The notes: a model not told the origin generated them from the sequence alone. Positions 41,446 through 51,561 are shown, counted from the first letter of the stretch. The stretch: DNA of 64,000 nucleotides from Desulfovibrio sp. UIB00 (GCF_022508225.1 NZ_JAETXJ010000001.1:62001-126000); one strand, 5' to 3'. Program-made: numbers and translations.

Positions 41446-43021
41446 GAGCAACATACACAAGGCCCTGGGAGTGGCGGCCCTGCTTGGCATAGCTTTGCTT
41501 GCGGGCTGTCAGGATGTTTCCACAGACCTTAAGCCCCCCAAGTACAAAACTTCCATTCCTGAAAGCGAAACTCGTATTTCTGCTTTCCAGAAAGATTTTC
41601 CGCAGCAGTACGCCTCGTACATGAAGAACAACGAATCCTCGGTCATGACCGAATACAAGGGTTCCATACCCTACCACAAGAACGACAACGTTAATCCCCT
41701 GCCCAAGGGCTTCAAGCATGCCCAGCCCTATCTCAAGAATCTGTGGCTGGGTTATCCCTTCATGTACGAGTACAATGAAGCACGTGGGCACACCTACGCC
41801 GTTGAAGATTTTCTCAACATTGACCGCATCAACCGCTTTGCCGCCGACGGCAAGGGCAGCCTGCCCGCCACCTGCTGGAACTGCAAAACCCCCAAGATGA
41901 TGGAATGGGTCAAGCAGTACGGTGATGCCTTCTGGTCCAAGGACGTCAATGAATTCCGTAGCAAGGACAAGATCAACGAGATGGATGAAACCATTGGTTG
42001 CGCCAACTGCCACGATCCTGTGACCATGGAACTGCGCCCCTATTCCGAACCTCTCAAAGACTGGTTGAAGCGCAGCGGTCAAGACTGGGCCAAGCTTTCA
42101 CGCAACCAGAAGCGCAGCCTTGTGTGCGCCCAGTGCCACGTGGAGTACTACTTTACCCACAAGGACAACGGCCCCGCCGCCAAGCCTGTGTTCCCCTGGG
42201 ATAATGGCTTTAACCCCGAAGACATGTATCAGTACTACAAGGGGCACGGCCCCAAGAACGCCGATGGCAAGCCCGGGCCTTTTGTTGACTGGACGCACGC
42301 GGCCTCCAAAGTCGGCATGATCAAGATGCAGCATCCTGACTATGAAATGTTCCAGGACGGCCCCCACGGTGCTGCGGGCGTTGCCTGCGCCGACTGCCAC
42401 ATGCCCTACATGCGTGAAGGCGGCAAAAAGGTTTCCAGTCACTGGATGACCTCGCCCCTCAAGGATCCGGAACTGCGCGCATGCCGCCAGTGCCACGCCG
42501 ACAAGACCGCCGACTACCTGCGCGGTCGCGTGGAATACACCCAGAAAAAGGCCTTTGACCAACTGCTGAAAGCGCAGGAAATCTCGGTCAAGGCACATGA
42601 AGCCGTTCGTCTTGCCAATGCCTACGAAGGCAAGCGCGCAGCCGATTACGACGCCCTGATGACTGAAGCGCGCGAAATGGTGCGCAAGGGCCAGTTGTTC
42701 TGGGATTACGTTTCTGCGGAAAACAGCGTTGGTTTCCACAACCCCGCCAAGACGCTTGATACGCTCATGACCTCCATGGAATGCAGCCAGAAGGCCGTTG
42801 ACCTCGCCACAAAGGCTACGGATTTTGGCATCGCTGAACCGCTTTCCAAGGATATCAAGGAAACCGTGCCGCCCATTCTGGAAATGAGCCGCAAGCTCCA
42901 GCAGGACCCCGAATTCCTCAAGAAGAACCCCTGGACCAAGCTGCTGCCCACGTTGCCAAAGGCTGATCAGGTTTGGGACAACCAGACAAGGATAACTTCT
43001 GAGGCAAAACCTGCCCAGTAA
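41438..43021 (+). CDS. nrfA: Cytochrome c nitrite reductase catalytic subunit NrfA
   Basis: A 527-residue pentahaem enzyme that reduces nitrite to ammonium with six electrons, in complex with NrfH at the periplasmic side of the membrane. The signal sequence ends in LLAGC, a lipobox. The catalytic haem motif is CWNCK, with Lys as axial ligand, followed by CANCH, CAQCH, CADCH and CRQCH. The HMP/SSHW stretch CHMPYMREGGKKVSSHW near the fourth haem is typical. It lets sulfate reducers tolerate and respire nitrite. It is coupled to nrfH and followed by a strong terminator. Confidence 0.97.
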   Translation: MTKSNIHKALGVAALLGIALLAGCQDVSTDLKPPKYKTSIPESETRISAFQKDFPQQYASYMKNNESSVMTEYKGSIPYHKNDNVNPLPKGFKHAQPYLKNLWLGYPFMYEYNEARGHTYAVEDFLNIDRINRFAADGKGSLPATCWNCKTPKMMEWVKQYGDAFWSKDVNEFRSKDKINEMDETIGCANCHDPVTMELRPYSEPLKDWLKRSGQDWAKLSRNQKRSLVCAQCHVEYYFTHKDNGPAAKPVFPWDNGFNPEDMYQYYKGHGPKNADGKPGPFVDWTHAASKVGMIKMQHPDYEMFQDGPHGAAGVACADCHMPYMREGGKKVSSHWMTSPLKDPELRACRQCHADKTADYLRGRVEYTQKKAFDQLLKAQEISVKAHEAVRLANAYEGKRAADYDALMTEAREMVRKGQLFWDYVSAENSVGFHNPAKTLDTLMTSMECSQKAVDLATKATDFGIAEPLSKDIKETVPPILEMSRKLQQDPEFLKKNPWTKLLPTLPKADQVWDNQTRITSEAKPAQ

Positions 43022-43072
43022 CCATCAGTTGTTTGCAGGCCACGCGGCTACGCGGACTCTGCATAATCCCTT

Positions 43073-43108
43073 AAACAGCAAGGCCCTTATACAGGGCCTT
43101 GCTGTTTT
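43073..43108 (+). terminator. Strong intrinsic terminator after nrfA
   Basis: AAACAGCAAGGCCCT (43073-43087) and AGGGCCTTGCTGTTT (43093-43107) form a perfect 15-bp stem with a 5-nt loop and end in TTTT. Confidence 0.93.
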
Positions 43109-43290
43109 GATCTTTCAAAGTATGAATACTGTCGTTATTGCAGCTTGTTAGTCCATTATTATTTTTGGCCTGCCAACAATACTCCTCGCAGCCTGCCGAT
43201 CAGGCACACAAATTGCTTAATCCTATGCAGCACATATGTGTTATATTTTTGACATTTGCAAAATTGTTTGCAAACACAGTAGGTTGCAGC

Positions 43291-43794
43291 ATGGAAGCAG
43301 CAATACACTCAAACATTTGGCGAAGATGGCGCAACATTGCGCTGCTCTTGACCTGCGCCGTACTTCTGACAGGTTGCGGAGCTTTCAGATCCGCGCCCGA
43401 TGGCGGCCCTGCCCCTGAATCAGCGCGCAAAGTGGTTAAAACTGCCTATACGCAGATGGGCACAAAATATAGACCCGGCGGCGCGTCACCACAAAAGGGC
43501 TTTGACTGCTCCGGTTTGATCTGGTGGGCATACAAGCAAAACGGCGTAAAAGTACCGCGCATAACATCTGATCAGGCGCATACAGGGCAACAGATTCCGC
43601 TTACAGCAGCTCGACAGGGCGATATTTTGGTGTTCCGCACAGGCTCAGGCCCGAGGGGGCTGCACACTGGCATCTATGCTGGCGGCAATTCCTTTATCCA
43701 CAGCCCCAGACGCGGCGAAAATGTGAGGGTTGAGAGCCTTGATGTGCCATACTGGCGCAACAAACTTATCGCGGTAAGGCGGGTTGTGTACTGA
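43291..43794 (+). CDS. NlpC/P60-family cell wall hydrolase, lipoprotein
   Basis: About 167 residues. The N-terminus is a lipoprotein signal with the lipobox LLTGC. The NlpC/P60 domain carries the catalytic Cys in FDCSGLIWWAY, a His in LHTGIYAGG and a polar His in FIHSPRRGENV. Such enzymes cut the gamma-glutamyl-diaminopimelate bond of peptidoglycan peptides. The frame is open from a TTG at 43138, but ATG 43291 starts a proper signal sequence, so I choose it although the binding site is weak. It is a single gene downstream of the nrfA terminator. Confidence 0.9.
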   Translation: MEAAIHSNIWRRWRNIALLLTCAVLLTGCGAFRSAPDGGPAPESARKVVKTAYTQMGTKYRPGGASPQKGFDCSGLIWWAYKQNGVKVPRITSDQAHTGQQIPLTAARQGDILVFRTGSGPRGLHTGIYAGGNSFIHSPRRGENVRVESLDVPYWRNKLIAVRRVVY

Positions 43795-44042
43795 TCAGCA
43801 GCAGCGCCACCGCGTAACCACGCAGTTGTTTATTTTATTGGCGGTAACGGCATAGTCTGTACCGCCTTTTCTGTTTGCTGACTTGCTATTAAATTTTGTT
43901 TGGAGTATCTCAAAAAGAATTACATCGGAATCACTTTGTTGCTGACTTCCGTTTCTGCCCACTCCTTTTATCCGATTCAAATTGCCGGGTGACGCGCCTC
44001 GCAGCGTGTTTCAGGCGTCCTTTGCCCGGCGCGGGAGGAGAC

Positions 44043-44627
44043 ATGGCTCGCAAGGCTGTAGTTGCTGAAAGCCTGTTGAGTATTGCGGATATTTCGCGCC
44101 ATTTTTCCTTGCCTGAATCTACCACCCGCTATTACTGCAAACGGTTTGCCCATTTTATTCCCAGTGTTGGCGACGGCCGCAGGCGCCGTTATCGCCGAGA
44201 AACGCTGGATGTCATTGCGGCTGTGCTTGAGCAGATGCAAAAATCCCGCACGGCAGCGGCAGTTGAAGATGCGCTTAACGCGCGCTTTCCGCGAAATGCC
44301 GTTGCGGTTACGGATGCTGACTCTTCCCCAGCCATTGCTGAAGTCCCTTCAAGCAATGACTATTTCCCTTCAGCTGCTCTCCAGATTCTGGAGCGCCAGA
44401 CAAGCGCCATTGAAGGGATTGCCCACCTGCTGCAACTTGTTGTGCAGCGACTTCCCGCCCCAAGTGGCAACACAGCGCCAGAGGTTGGGCAGCTGCGCCA
44501 GGAAGTTGCAAACTTGCGCGTTCTGCTTGATTCGTCCGAAAAAACGCAACAAGCCGACCTTGAGCAGTTGCGCTCCTGGATGGCCAAGGTTATCCGCAAT
44601 CGCGGTGGATCAGGCCAATCAGAATGA
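44043..44627 (+). CDS. MerR-like helix-turn-helix regulator with coiled coil
   Basis: About 194 residues. The N-terminal 65 residues are a MerR-like winged helix: LSIADISRHFSLPESTTRYYCKRF, followed by a wing GDGRRRRYRRETLDVIAAVL. The middle is helical and the C-terminus (about 150-190) is a coiled coil likely used for dimerisation (LRQEVANLRVLLDSSEKTQQ). There are no clustered cysteines for metal sensing. GGGAGGAGAC precedes ATG 44043, so the longer frame from 43896 is rejected. Target genes are unknown. A strong terminator follows 20 bp after the stop. Confidence 0.82.
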   Translation: MARKAVVAESLLSIADISRHFSLPESTTRYYCKRFAHFIPSVGDGRRRRYRRETLDVIAAVLEQMQKSRTAAAVEDALNARFPRNAVAVTDADSSPAIAEVPSSNDYFPSAALQILERQTSAIEGIAHLLQLVVQRLPAPSGNTAPEVGQLRQEVANLRVLLDSSEKTQQADLEQLRSWMAKVIRNRGGSGQSE

Positions 44628-44646
44628 ATTTTGCCAATGAGCATGT

Positions 44647-44675
44647 AAAAGGCCGCGCTATTGCGCGGCCTTTTT
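44647..44675 (+). terminator. Intrinsic terminator after the MerR-like gene
   Basis: GGCCGCGC (44651-44658) pairs with GCGCGGCC (44663-44670) around TATT, preceded by AAAA and followed by TTTTT. It may serve both strands, as a minus-strand gene ends at 44724. Confidence 0.93.
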
Positions 44676-44723
44676 GCTTGCAGAATACTCTTCAGAACAT
44701 CACTCTGAGGTGTGTCACTCACA

Positions 44724-45179
44724 TCAGGGCTTACTGATTTTCTCCAGCCAGATTAGTTCAACACCGTTTGCGGTTTGGGCCTTTTTATACGGCACGAACC
44801 CGAACTTTTCGTATAACCGCAAATTGCGGTTACTCTTTGCGCTGGTGAAGAGTTCATAACGGGCGGCCTTAATTGCGGACAAAATTGCCGTCATCAGTGA
44901 AGAACCGCACCCCCTGCCCTGCCATTGCGGCAGTACCGCAAGGCGGCCAATGTAGGCAGTGTCATCCGCAAGGTGCGCCCTGACCGTTCCTGCCAGCGTC
45001 TGCCCATTTAAGGCCTTGAGCATGACACCAATGCGCCATTCTTCCACTAGCTCGTCAAGCGTTTGCGTGAGAGGCGGAATATCCCAATTTTCTACCAGCC
45101 TCGCTTCGCTTTCAAAAGCGGCCTTTTGCAGGGCCAAAATCTGCGGCAGATCAGATTCACTGACTGGCAGGATTATCAT
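44724..45179 (-). CDS. GNAT-family N-acetyltransferase
   Basis: A 151-residue acetyltransferase of the GNAT superfamily. The start IILPVSESDLPQILALQKAAFES is the typical first strand and helix. The acetyl-CoA motif A is AVLPQWQGRGCGSSLM (about residues 85-100), followed by ARYELFTSAKSNRNLRLYEKFGFVPY, the motif B region. The acceptor cannot be predicted; small metabolites and protein N-termini are both possible. Its start codon lies 3 bp from the stop of the DsbA-like gene upstream on the same strand, so the two are probably co-transcribed. Confidence 0.88.
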   Translation of the reverse strand: MIILPVSESDLPQILALQKAAFESEARLVENWDIPPLTQTLDELVEEWRIGVMLKALNGQTLAGTVRAHLADDTAYIGRLAVLPQWQGRGCGSSLMTAILSAIKAARYELFTSAKSNRNLRLYEKFGFVPYKKAQTANGVELIWLEKISKP

Positions 45180-45182
45180 CTG

Positions 45183-45989
45183 CTATTTGCTGTTTTTCAG
45201 CGCCATATCAACGGCGCTCTTAAAGAGATCAAGCGGCAGGGCTCCGCGAACCACCAGATTGTTCACGAGGAAGTATGGAGTTCCCTCAATGCCGAGCTTC
45301 TGGGCATCCATCTGATCTTCAGCGATGATGTCAGTAACCTTTTTGCTGTGCACATCCTTGGCAAGTCGCTTCATGTCCACATTGATGCCTTCAGCCGTCT
45401 TTTTCAAGAAGGCTTCCCCCTCGGCAATGAGCTTATCTCTGTCGGCAAAGAGTGCCTTATAGAACTGCCAGGCCTTTTCCTCACTCTGCTGCGATATGGC
45501 GACAAAATATGCCGAAGCGATATTGGCAGGGCCCTTGTCGTCCAGCGGCATGTTTTTGAAAACAAGGCTCACGTCCTTGCCGTATTCCTGCAAAATGGCG
45601 TCCACAGTTTTGGATGCTTGCTGACAGAAGTGGCAGGTAAAATCAGAAAAGGCCACAATACGCACCTTGGCCTTGGGTGCGCCCATAACCGGACGCCCTT
45701 CGGTTTTAACCGTTTTGGGCACCTTCATGTCTTGCGCCCACTGAGCCTCAAGGCTGTGCTGACGGCGCAAATTCGACCCCTGCTGAGCAATATCAAGCAC
45801 TGACTCGCTTTGCCTGCGCAACACATCCATGACCAGCTCTGGCCGCTCACGGAACAGTTTTTCAAGCAGCTTGGGCAGGTTTTCTTCCGTAACTTCCACA
45901 GCATTTGCAATGGCGCACATACCAGGCACAACCCCGGCAGCCATGGTTGAAGCCAATAGAAAGGACGCCACCATTTTTTTATCGAACAT
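45183..45989 (-). CDS. DsbA-like periplasmic thioredoxin-fold oxidoreductase
   Basis: About 268 residues with a signal peptide (KKMVASFLLASTMAAGVVP, cleavage near ANA). An N-terminal helical region (about 30-85) is followed by a DsbA/DsbG-type thioredoxin domain with the redox motif FTCHFCQQA (CHFC), the helical insert around SSAYFVAISQQSEEKAW and the cis-Pro loop IEGTPYFLVN. It probably forms or isomerises disulfides in exported proteins. ATG 45989 has GAGGAAA upstream; the 12-bp longer start at 46001 does not. It is flanked by a receiver protein gene and a GNAT gene in the same direction. Confidence 0.9.
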   Translation of the reverse strand: MFDKKMVASFLLASTMAAGVVPGMCAIANAVEVTEENLPKLLEKLFRERPELVMDVLRRQSESVLDIAQQGSNLRRQHSLEAQWAQDMKVPKTVKTEGRPVMGAPKAKVRIVAFSDFTCHFCQQASKTVDAILQEYGKDVSLVFKNMPLDDKGPANIASAYFVAISQQSEEKAWQFYKALFADRDKLIAEGEAFLKKTAEGINVDMKRLAKDVHSKKVTDIIAEDQMDAQKLGIEGTPYFLVNNLVVRGALPLDLFKSAVDMALKNSK

Positions 45990-46016
45990 AACTTTCCTCA
46001 TTTTCTGCGCGCTCGC

Positions 46017-46406
46017 TTAGCCCTGCTCCGCCTCAAGGCGAATCTGGGTTGCGGCATCCTCAATTTTAAAGAGCAGTTCTTCAATGTCAACAGGCTTCAT
46101 CAAGTAGCCAAACGCCCCTTCGCTCATTGCCTGAACCGCAAGTTGCATGTCTGCATGCCCCGAAAGCAAGATCACCTGGGTCTTTGGCCAGCGGGAATGG
46201 ATAATCTGCAAGGCGGACATGCCATCCATAACAGGCATTTTTACATCCATGATTACAATGCCAAATGGGAACTGCTCCATGGCATCAACGGCTTCTTGTC
46301 CGTTAGCAGCGGATTGGCACTCATACCCCCGACGACCAAGGCGCTTGGAGAGTATCCGCGTTACATCTGATTCATCATCAACCAACAGCACTTTTGCTAG
46401 TTCCAT
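46017..46406 (-). CDS. Stand-alone response regulator receiver protein
   Basis: About 129 residues, one CheY-like receiver with no output domain. Residues visible are the acidic pair in LLVDDESDVT, the phospho-Asp in IVIMDVKMPVMDG (about residue 53), the switch Ser in ILLSGHAD and the Lys in GYLMKPVDIEEL. Such proteins relay phosphate or act on protein partners. No kinase is adjacent, though a hybrid kinase lies 6 kb away. ATG 46406 has GGAGAAATT upstream. The DsbA-like gene follows 28 bp after the stop, on the same strand. Confidence 0.92.
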   Translation of the reverse strand: MELAKVLLVDDESDVTRILSKRLGRRGYECQSAANGQEAVDAMEQFPFGIVIMDVKMPVMDGMSALQIIHSRWPKTQVILLSGHADMQLAVQAMSEGAFGYLMKPVDIEELLFKIEDAATQIRLEAEQG

Positions 46407-46421
46407 AATTTCTCCAGCCAA

Positions 46422-47501
<1,080 letters not shown>

Positions 47502-47509
47502 GCCAAGGA

Positions 47510-47914
47510 TTATTCTTTGGGCGTGGTATGCTCAAGCGCAACGTGGTTATGAAAATGCTTCTGCCTGATTGTGGTTCCGCAAGCGTGGCAATGAAAAACA
47601 AGCAGGCCGCCAACGTTTGCGTTGGTCAGGATAAAAGGACGTAGCGGATCATTACGCCAATCCTCGGTGCTGGCAGCACAGTGGGGGCAGATAACTGAAG
47701 GGCTGTAGGGATACTTGAAATCCCAAAACTTCATGAGTTCTTCAAAACTTTCCAGCGGGCCGGCGGCCTGTTCAAGCTCTTGCGGCTTTGCGTCGGCTGC
47801 CAAAATGCTGCGAACCTTGGGCTCCATTTTTTCCCAGAGGGGCCAAGGAATGATCACAGAAGAAATATTGCCCTTAATGTCGGTGATGTACTGAAGCTGC
47901 GGGTTATCCAGCAT
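47510..47914 (-). CDS. Uncharacterised protein with C-terminal zinc-ribbon-like motif, between parA and parB
   Basis: About 134 residues. The N-terminal half (DNPQLQYITDIKGNISSVIIPWPLWEKM) recalls small antitoxin-like sequences but I cannot confirm a family. The C-terminal half has CPHC and, about 36 residues later, CHAC with flanking His, a probable zinc ribbon. ATG 47914 has AAGGAT upstream; the 226-residue frame from 48190 has a hydrophobic extension that looks like noise from the intergenic region. It is convergent with parA (8 bp between stops) and divergent from parB. Confidence 0.65.
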   Translation of the reverse strand: MLDNPQLQYITDIKGNISSVIIPWPLWEKMEPKVRSILAADAKPQELEQAAGPLESFEELMKFWDFKYPYSPSVICPHCAASTEDWRNDPLRPFILTNANVGGLLVFHCHACGTTIRQKHFHNHVALEHTTPKE

Positions 47915-48302
47915 AACTAATCCTTGAAGTAAGAATCGGAACAGAACCAAAGAAGAGCTTTGGAACACAAAAAACGCCACGCACAAGGGCAAAACCGCCC
48001 ATTGCGCAACTAAACAAGCCATGCAGGTTTCTGCCAGAAAACAATAGCGCATAAGGTGCCGCGCCCCAAGGGCAAATGTCAAGGTGACAACAACGAAGGT
48101 AGGGTGTTTTACGCAATGAGCTTGCGACTCAAAAAATGACCCTGCATCGTGCAGCAAATTTGGGCATATACAAATTTTAAATGAAGGCAATCACGCAAGC
48201 GGTTTGCTGAAACAGCAATCCGCATTGGCAACGGGCCTGCACCACTGCGCCCGGAACACTGGTTGTATTGCCGCAACCACAGCTTATGCTGGAGGAAGAG
48301 AA
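47915..48302. other. 388-bp divergent region upstream of parB
   Basis: If the start at 47914 is right, this stretch holds no gene. It must contain promoters for the zinc-ribbon gene and for parB. I see no strong inverted repeat and no second parS in it. Confidence 0.4.
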
Positions 48303-49247
48303 ATGAGCAGCAGCAAGGGATTGGGCAGAGGGCTTGACGCACTGTTTGGTGGAACCGCGCCAAAACAGGAACCGCAAGGACAGGAAAGCTCCGTAAACCT
48401 GATGCCGATTACGGCATTGCATCCCAACCCCAATCAGCCGCGCAGACACTTTGACGATGCCGCATTGCGGGAACTGGCCGATTCCATAAAATCGCAAGGA
48501 ATTATCCAGCCGCTGCTTGTGCGCCCTCTGGGTGGAGAAAATACCTATCAGATTGTAGCTGGCGAGCGCCGTTGGCGTGCCGCGCAACTGGCAGGGCTCA
48601 AAGAAGTACCCGTTTATGTGCGCCAGTTGAGCGACAAGGAGGTTATGGCCGCTGCTCTTATTGAAAACCTGCAGCGCGAAGACCTCAACCCCATTGAAGA
48701 AGCTGAAGCCCTGCAGGCCTTGCGGGATGCCCTAGAGCTAACGCAGGAAGAACTGGCGAGCCGACTTGGCAAAAGCCGCCCAGCTATAGCCAACGCATTG
48801 CGTTTACTGCAATTGAGCGCAACGGCACGGGCCGACATTCAGGCTGGCTTGCTCAGCGCGGGGCACGCGCGCTGCCTGCTGGGCATTGACGCCCCTATTG
48901 CTTCCGAAGCCTTGCGCCAGCGCATCCTGAGCCATAAACTGACCGTGCGCGAAGCAGAAGACGCCGCCGCCTACTGGCGGGGACACAACGCCTTGCCCTG
49001 GGAACAGGAGGACACAAGTCCGCAACCCCGCGCCAAGGCACCAAGAAAGAAAAGCCCGCAGTTCAAGACCCTGCAAATGAATCTTTGCTCCAGCATTGGC
49101 TGCAAAACGCAGGTAAGCGGAGACGAAAATAGCGGCCGCATTGCGTTTGCATACGGCAGCCGTGAAGAGCTTGAACAACTCTTGCAAAAACTTGGAGTGA
49201 GCCTGCCGGAAGCAGAAGAAGATTCTACAGAAAATACCGCTGAATAA
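48303..49247 (+). CDS. parB: Chromosome partitioning protein ParB (Spo0J)
   Basis: About 314 residues. It begins SSSKGLGRGLDALFGG, the ParA-contacting motif, followed by the CTP-binding ParB/sulfiredoxin domain (LHPNPNQPRRHFDDAALREL, ENTYQIVAGERRWRAAQLAG). The DNA-binding helix-turn-helix is LTQEELASRLGKSRPAIANALRLL. The C-terminal dimerisation part is shorter on conservation (NLCSSIGCKTQV). It binds parS at 46551. ATG 48303 has GGAGGAAGAG upstream, and the longer frame from 48204 is rejected. A terminator follows. Confidence 0.95.
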   Translation: MSSSKGLGRGLDALFGGTAPKQEPQGQESSVNLMPITALHPNPNQPRRHFDDAALRELADSIKSQGIIQPLLVRPLGGENTYQIVAGERRWRAAQLAGLKEVPVYVRQLSDKEVMAAALIENLQREDLNPIEEAEALQALRDALELTQEELASRLGKSRPAIANALRLLQLSATARADIQAGLLSAGHARCLLGIDAPIASEALRQRILSHKLTVREAEDAAAYWRGHNALPWEQEDTSPQPRAKAPRKKSPQFKTLQMNLCSSIGCKTQVSGDENSGRIAFAYGSREELEQLLQKLGVSLPEAEEDSTENTAE

Positions 49248-49298
49248 GCAGCGAGAGATTACGCGGACAGAACAGATACCCTGCCCTGCTAATACGAA

Positions 49299-49343
49299 GA
49301 TAAGCGCAATGCGGAATCATCCGGTTGCGCTTATCATTTTTTT
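49299..49343 (+). terminator. Intrinsic terminator after parB
   Basis: GATAAGCGCAA (49299-49309) pairs with TTGCGCTTATC (49325-49335), with inner CGG/CCG pairing, followed by seven T at 49337-49343. It also marks the border to the convergent rsmB-like gene. Confidence 0.88.
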
Positions 49344-49349
49344 AAGAGA

Positions 49350-50741
49350 TCAGGCCTTGACCAAGAGCGCACCAAACATGCCTTCAAGCCAGGGGTGTTC
49401 GTGTGGTGTCTGCCACTGCCTGAGCACCTGCAAGCCGTCTACTTCACGGACAAGTTGTTCAATCTGCTTTTCATTCTCATTAGGCCGAAGAGTGCAGGTA
49501 ATGTAGGCTATCTGGCTACCCGAACGCACCTTTGTTGCGAGACTGCGTAAAATGGATTGCTGCAAACTCTGATGTTCGATGGCTTCTTGCGGGGGCCTAC
49601 GGCGTATATCTGGCCTGCGGGCAAGCACGCCAAGTCCGGAACAGGGAGCGTCCACAAGCAGATGCCCATCCCAGTATTTGAGCGGCGGTTTGACTGCATC
49701 GGCAAGAGCAACAGATGGGCAAGCAAGACCAAGCCGGAGGCACTGACCCGGCAAACCCGAAAGACGCTGCATGCTGCGGTCTGTAGCAAAAGAAACCGCA
49801 ACCTCCCGCTCAAGCAGGGCAACAGTCTTGCCACCAAAACCAGCGCAGACATCCCAAACGGGTTTGTCCCAACCGTAGAGGCCAAGCGCCTCAAGAACAA
49901 GCTGCGAACCTGCGGATTGATACGAGAGCGCACCTTCATTTTGCAAGTCGTGCAGCGACTGACCACAAACAAATGACGGTTGCACACCCGGTGCAAAAGC
50001 AAAACCCCACTGCCCCACAGCTTCTCCACCACAGGAGAGCAATGCCTCACGCAATACCACGGCATCTGAATGTTGCGCATTGAGACGCACCGCGCTCCAG
50101 GGGCGCTCAAACGACCGTCGTGCAAGCTGCAAGGCGGCATCACGCCCGTAGTGCTTGTACCAATGCCCCATAATCCACAGCGGCAGAGAATAAAAAAGTC
50201 CCATGTGCTCCGCACATCCGAACTCGGCATCCTTGGACAGATAAAAATCTTCATGCATGGGAGCGTCTGCAAGGCGCTGTACTGAACGCAAAGCCCCATT
50301 GGCCACACGGGCCAGCCCTTGACCATACAAGGCCTGTGCAGTCTCTACAGCGCTAAAAACAGCGGCATAGTCCGGCACCTTGGACTGAAAAAGCAGGCCG
50401 TAAACAGCAAGGCCCAACACATGAAGTAAAGGGCGTGGCAAGGATTGCGGGCGCGGCAGCACTTTGGACAGAATAAACGCAATGCGAAGTTCCGTTCGCA
50501 GGTATCCGTACACAAGCTCTGAACACAGATTGCGTTCAACCGGGGCAAGGCCTGAAGTTTCAGAGCTGGGAGCGGTTGTGGAAGCACTGGACAAAGCCGC
50601 TGAAAGTGCCTGCTGGGCTGTCATGCCAGTATCTGCCAGCAACAAAGCCCACAGTGCGCAATGCCGGGCCGTGGGGGAAAGCTTGCGAATTTTCCCAGGC
50701 AAGGGCGCAAAGCCTGATTGGGCAGCGCGGATTGTAGCCAT
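49350..50741 (-). CDS. rsmB: 16S rRNA m5C methyltransferase, RsmB (Sun) type
   Basis: A 463-residue protein. The N-terminal 150 residues are a NusB-like helical domain (PVERNLCSELVYGYLRTELR, LPRPLLHVLGLAVYGLLF). The C-terminal methyltransferase has SAM motif I as VWDVCAGFGGKTVALLE, motif IV as LLVDAPCSGLGVLARRPDIR and the catalytic Cys in AYITCTLRPNENEKQ. RsmB methylates a cytosine of 16S rRNA at C5. The middle is less conserved than in E. coli, so a related rRNA or tRNA m5C enzyme is possible. The DUF116 gene lies 1 bp upstream on the same strand, pointing to one transcript. Confidence 0.86.
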   Translation of the reverse strand: MATIRAAQSGFAPLPGKIRKLSPTARHCALWALLLADTGMTAQQALSAALSSASTTAPSSETSGLAPVERNLCSELVYGYLRTELRIAFILSKVLPRPQSLPRPLLHVLGLAVYGLLFQSKVPDYAAVFSAVETAQALYGQGLARVANGALRSVQRLADAPMHEDFYLSKDAEFGCAEHMGLFYSLPLWIMGHWYKHYGRDAALQLARRSFERPWSAVRLNAQHSDAVVLREALLSCGGEAVGQWGFAFAPGVQPSFVCGQSLHDLQNEGALSYQSAGSQLVLEALGLYGWDKPVWDVCAGFGGKTVALLEREVAVSFATDRSMQRLSGLPGQCLRLGLACPSVALADAVKPPLKYWDGHLLVDAPCSGLGVLARRPDIRRRPPQEAIEHQSLQQSILRSLATKVRSGSQIAYITCTLRPNENEKQIEQLVREVDGLQVLRQWQTPHEHPWLEGMFGALLVKA

Positions 50742-50742
50742 G

Positions 50743-51561
50743 TTATGCCCTGCCCTGATTCAAGGGTTGTGAAAGGCCAAGAAAAATACGCACAGCGTCT
50801 TCCAGCGCCTTCATAGGCACAAGCGTATCAACGCACGGCCCATGCGGCCTCTGATTAAGAACACCAAAGACAGGCAAAGGGTAACTGTCCTGAATGCCGG
50901 ATGTAAGGTCACGTTCACAAGCAACAGCAATAATGCAGCGCGGGCGAGTTTGCACCACAATGCGGCGGGCAATGGTGCCGCCAGTGGCTATGGCTAGCCG
51001 AACACCATATTTGTCCCTCAATGCAAGCAACTCACCAACCGGACATTTACCGCAGCGCTGACAATTGTCCGGATTGTGGACGAGCCTTTGCGGGCACAAG
51101 GCCTGCTGAACGCAATGCGGTAAAAGCAGCAAAAGCTCCTGCGGCTGCGCCCTGCAGCCACTGGCGAGCACCAGCTCGTTGTTCACTTTAATAAAGCTTC
51201 GGCGCACTCTTCCCCTGTCAATTCCAACTGCCTTTGCAAGCAATTCCATAAGCGGGAAAAAAAGTCGAATGGTGACATGCCGCACACTGTCCACACCCGG
51301 CAATGATTTTCCTGTATAAATATGAAAAATAAGGATAATACAAAGCCACAACAGGGCCACAATAACAACAAAACCAAAACCCATACTGAGCGATGGAAGC
51401 CAGTGTTGCGTTGAGAAAAAGCCAATCCACGGCAGAATAAGAAAAAAAGCAACCCCGAGGCACAGCAGAAGGCACGAGGCAAGCATGAGCCCGATAAAAA
51501 CGCGCTTTCGCGCTCCACCATACTGCTCTGGCGGCAAAGAAAAGGGCGATTTACGAAACAT
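50743..51561 (-). CDS. DUF116 membrane protein with cysteine cluster
   Basis: A 272-residue protein. Two or three hydrophobic helices occupy about residues 20-85, followed by a DUF116 domain: SGCRAQPQELLLLLPHCVQ, ALCPQRLVHNPDNCQRCGKCPV (five Cys, a probable Fe-S or zinc site), then ATGGTIARRIVVQTRPRCIIAVACERDL. The function of DUF116 is unknown; it is common in anaerobes near tRNA or formyltransferase genes, as here next to rsmB and fmt. It is transcribed with rsmB. The frame is certain; the role is not. Confidence 0.88.
   Translation of the reverse strand: MFRKSPFSLPPEQYGGARKRVFIGLMLASCLLLCLGVAFFLILPWIGFFSTQHWLPSLSMGFGFVVIVALLWLCIILIFHIYTGKSLPGVDSVRHVTIRLFFPLMELLAKAVGIDRGRVRRSFIKVNNELVLASGCRAQPQELLLLLPHCVQQALCPQRLVHNPDNCQRCGKCPVGELLALRDKYGVRLAIATGGTIARRIVVQTRPRCIIAVACERDLTSGIQDSYPLPVFGVLNQRPHGPCVDTLVPMKALEDAVRIFLGLSQPLNQGRA

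Noticed and set aside
47915..48190. 92-residue N-terminal extension of the zinc-ribbon protein
   Set aside because: No binding site, odd hydrophobic and Cys-rich composition, and it would occupy the divergent promoter region; the internal ATG at 47914 has AAGGAT.
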